From NCBI GenBank assembly GCA_910585655.1, contig CAJUFW010000184.1, forward strand, positions 1-6,664: a DNA stretch of 6,664 bases, in the 5' to 3' direction. Shown piece after piece: positions 6,657 through 6,664 of this stretch. The notes below the pieces were generated by a model. That model made no database searches and was not told where the DNA came from. It was given only the letters and a program-made list of their open reading frames with translations. The position numbers and the translations under genes were made by a program. Position 1 is the stretch's first letter, and every line of letters starts with the position of its first letter. The stretch comes from an uncultured Lachnospiraceae bacterium (GTDB taxonomy: Bacteria > Bacillota_A > Clostridia > Lachnospirales > Lachnospiraceae).

Positions 6657-6664
6657 CCCGCCCG

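Overview
The window looks like chromosomal housekeeping DNA plus one large surface/secreted protein gene from a Gram-positive anaerobe of the Clostridia, most likely a Lachnospiraceae-type gut bacterium. This rests on recognition of protein families: the wording of the glutamyl-tRNA synthetase, the small acidic DUF1292 protein, and a BspA-type leucine-rich-repeat protein of the kind abundant in those gut organisms. Strong purine-rich ribosome binding sites fit the same picture. No database search was possible, so the taxonomy is inference.

Layout. Positions 1-65 are a short leader. A DUF1292 protein (66-407, +) is followed 45 bp later by gltX (453-1913, +), each with a Shine-Dalgarno site; the two are probably co-transcribed. 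A 141-bp spacer (1914-2054) carries a long imperfect inverted repeat, and then comes a UvrD/PcrA-type superfamily 1 DNA helicase (2055-4202, +). A hairpin at 4241-4279 lies between the helicase and the convergent gene and can serve as terminator for both. The right part is one minus-strand gene (4295-6580) for a 761-residue secreted protein built almost entirely of 23-residue BspA/LRR_5 repeats. Its 84-bp upstream stretch is purine-rich on the coding strand and ends at the window edge in a GC-rich palindrome.

How the genes relate. DUF1292 and gltX form a plausible housekeeping transcription unit; gltX charges tRNA-Glu, and the DUF1292 role is unknown. The helicase acts in DNA repair or replication and has no obvious functional link to gltX beyond position. 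The repeat protein is an independent, oppositely transcribed gene.

I found no RNA gene, CRISPR array, insertion sequence, phage gene or new multi-gene system. The points worth a second look are the inverted repeat before the helicase, the recurrence of the N-terminal cap inside the repeat protein, the divergent middle block of its repeats, and the GC-rich palindrome at the right edge.
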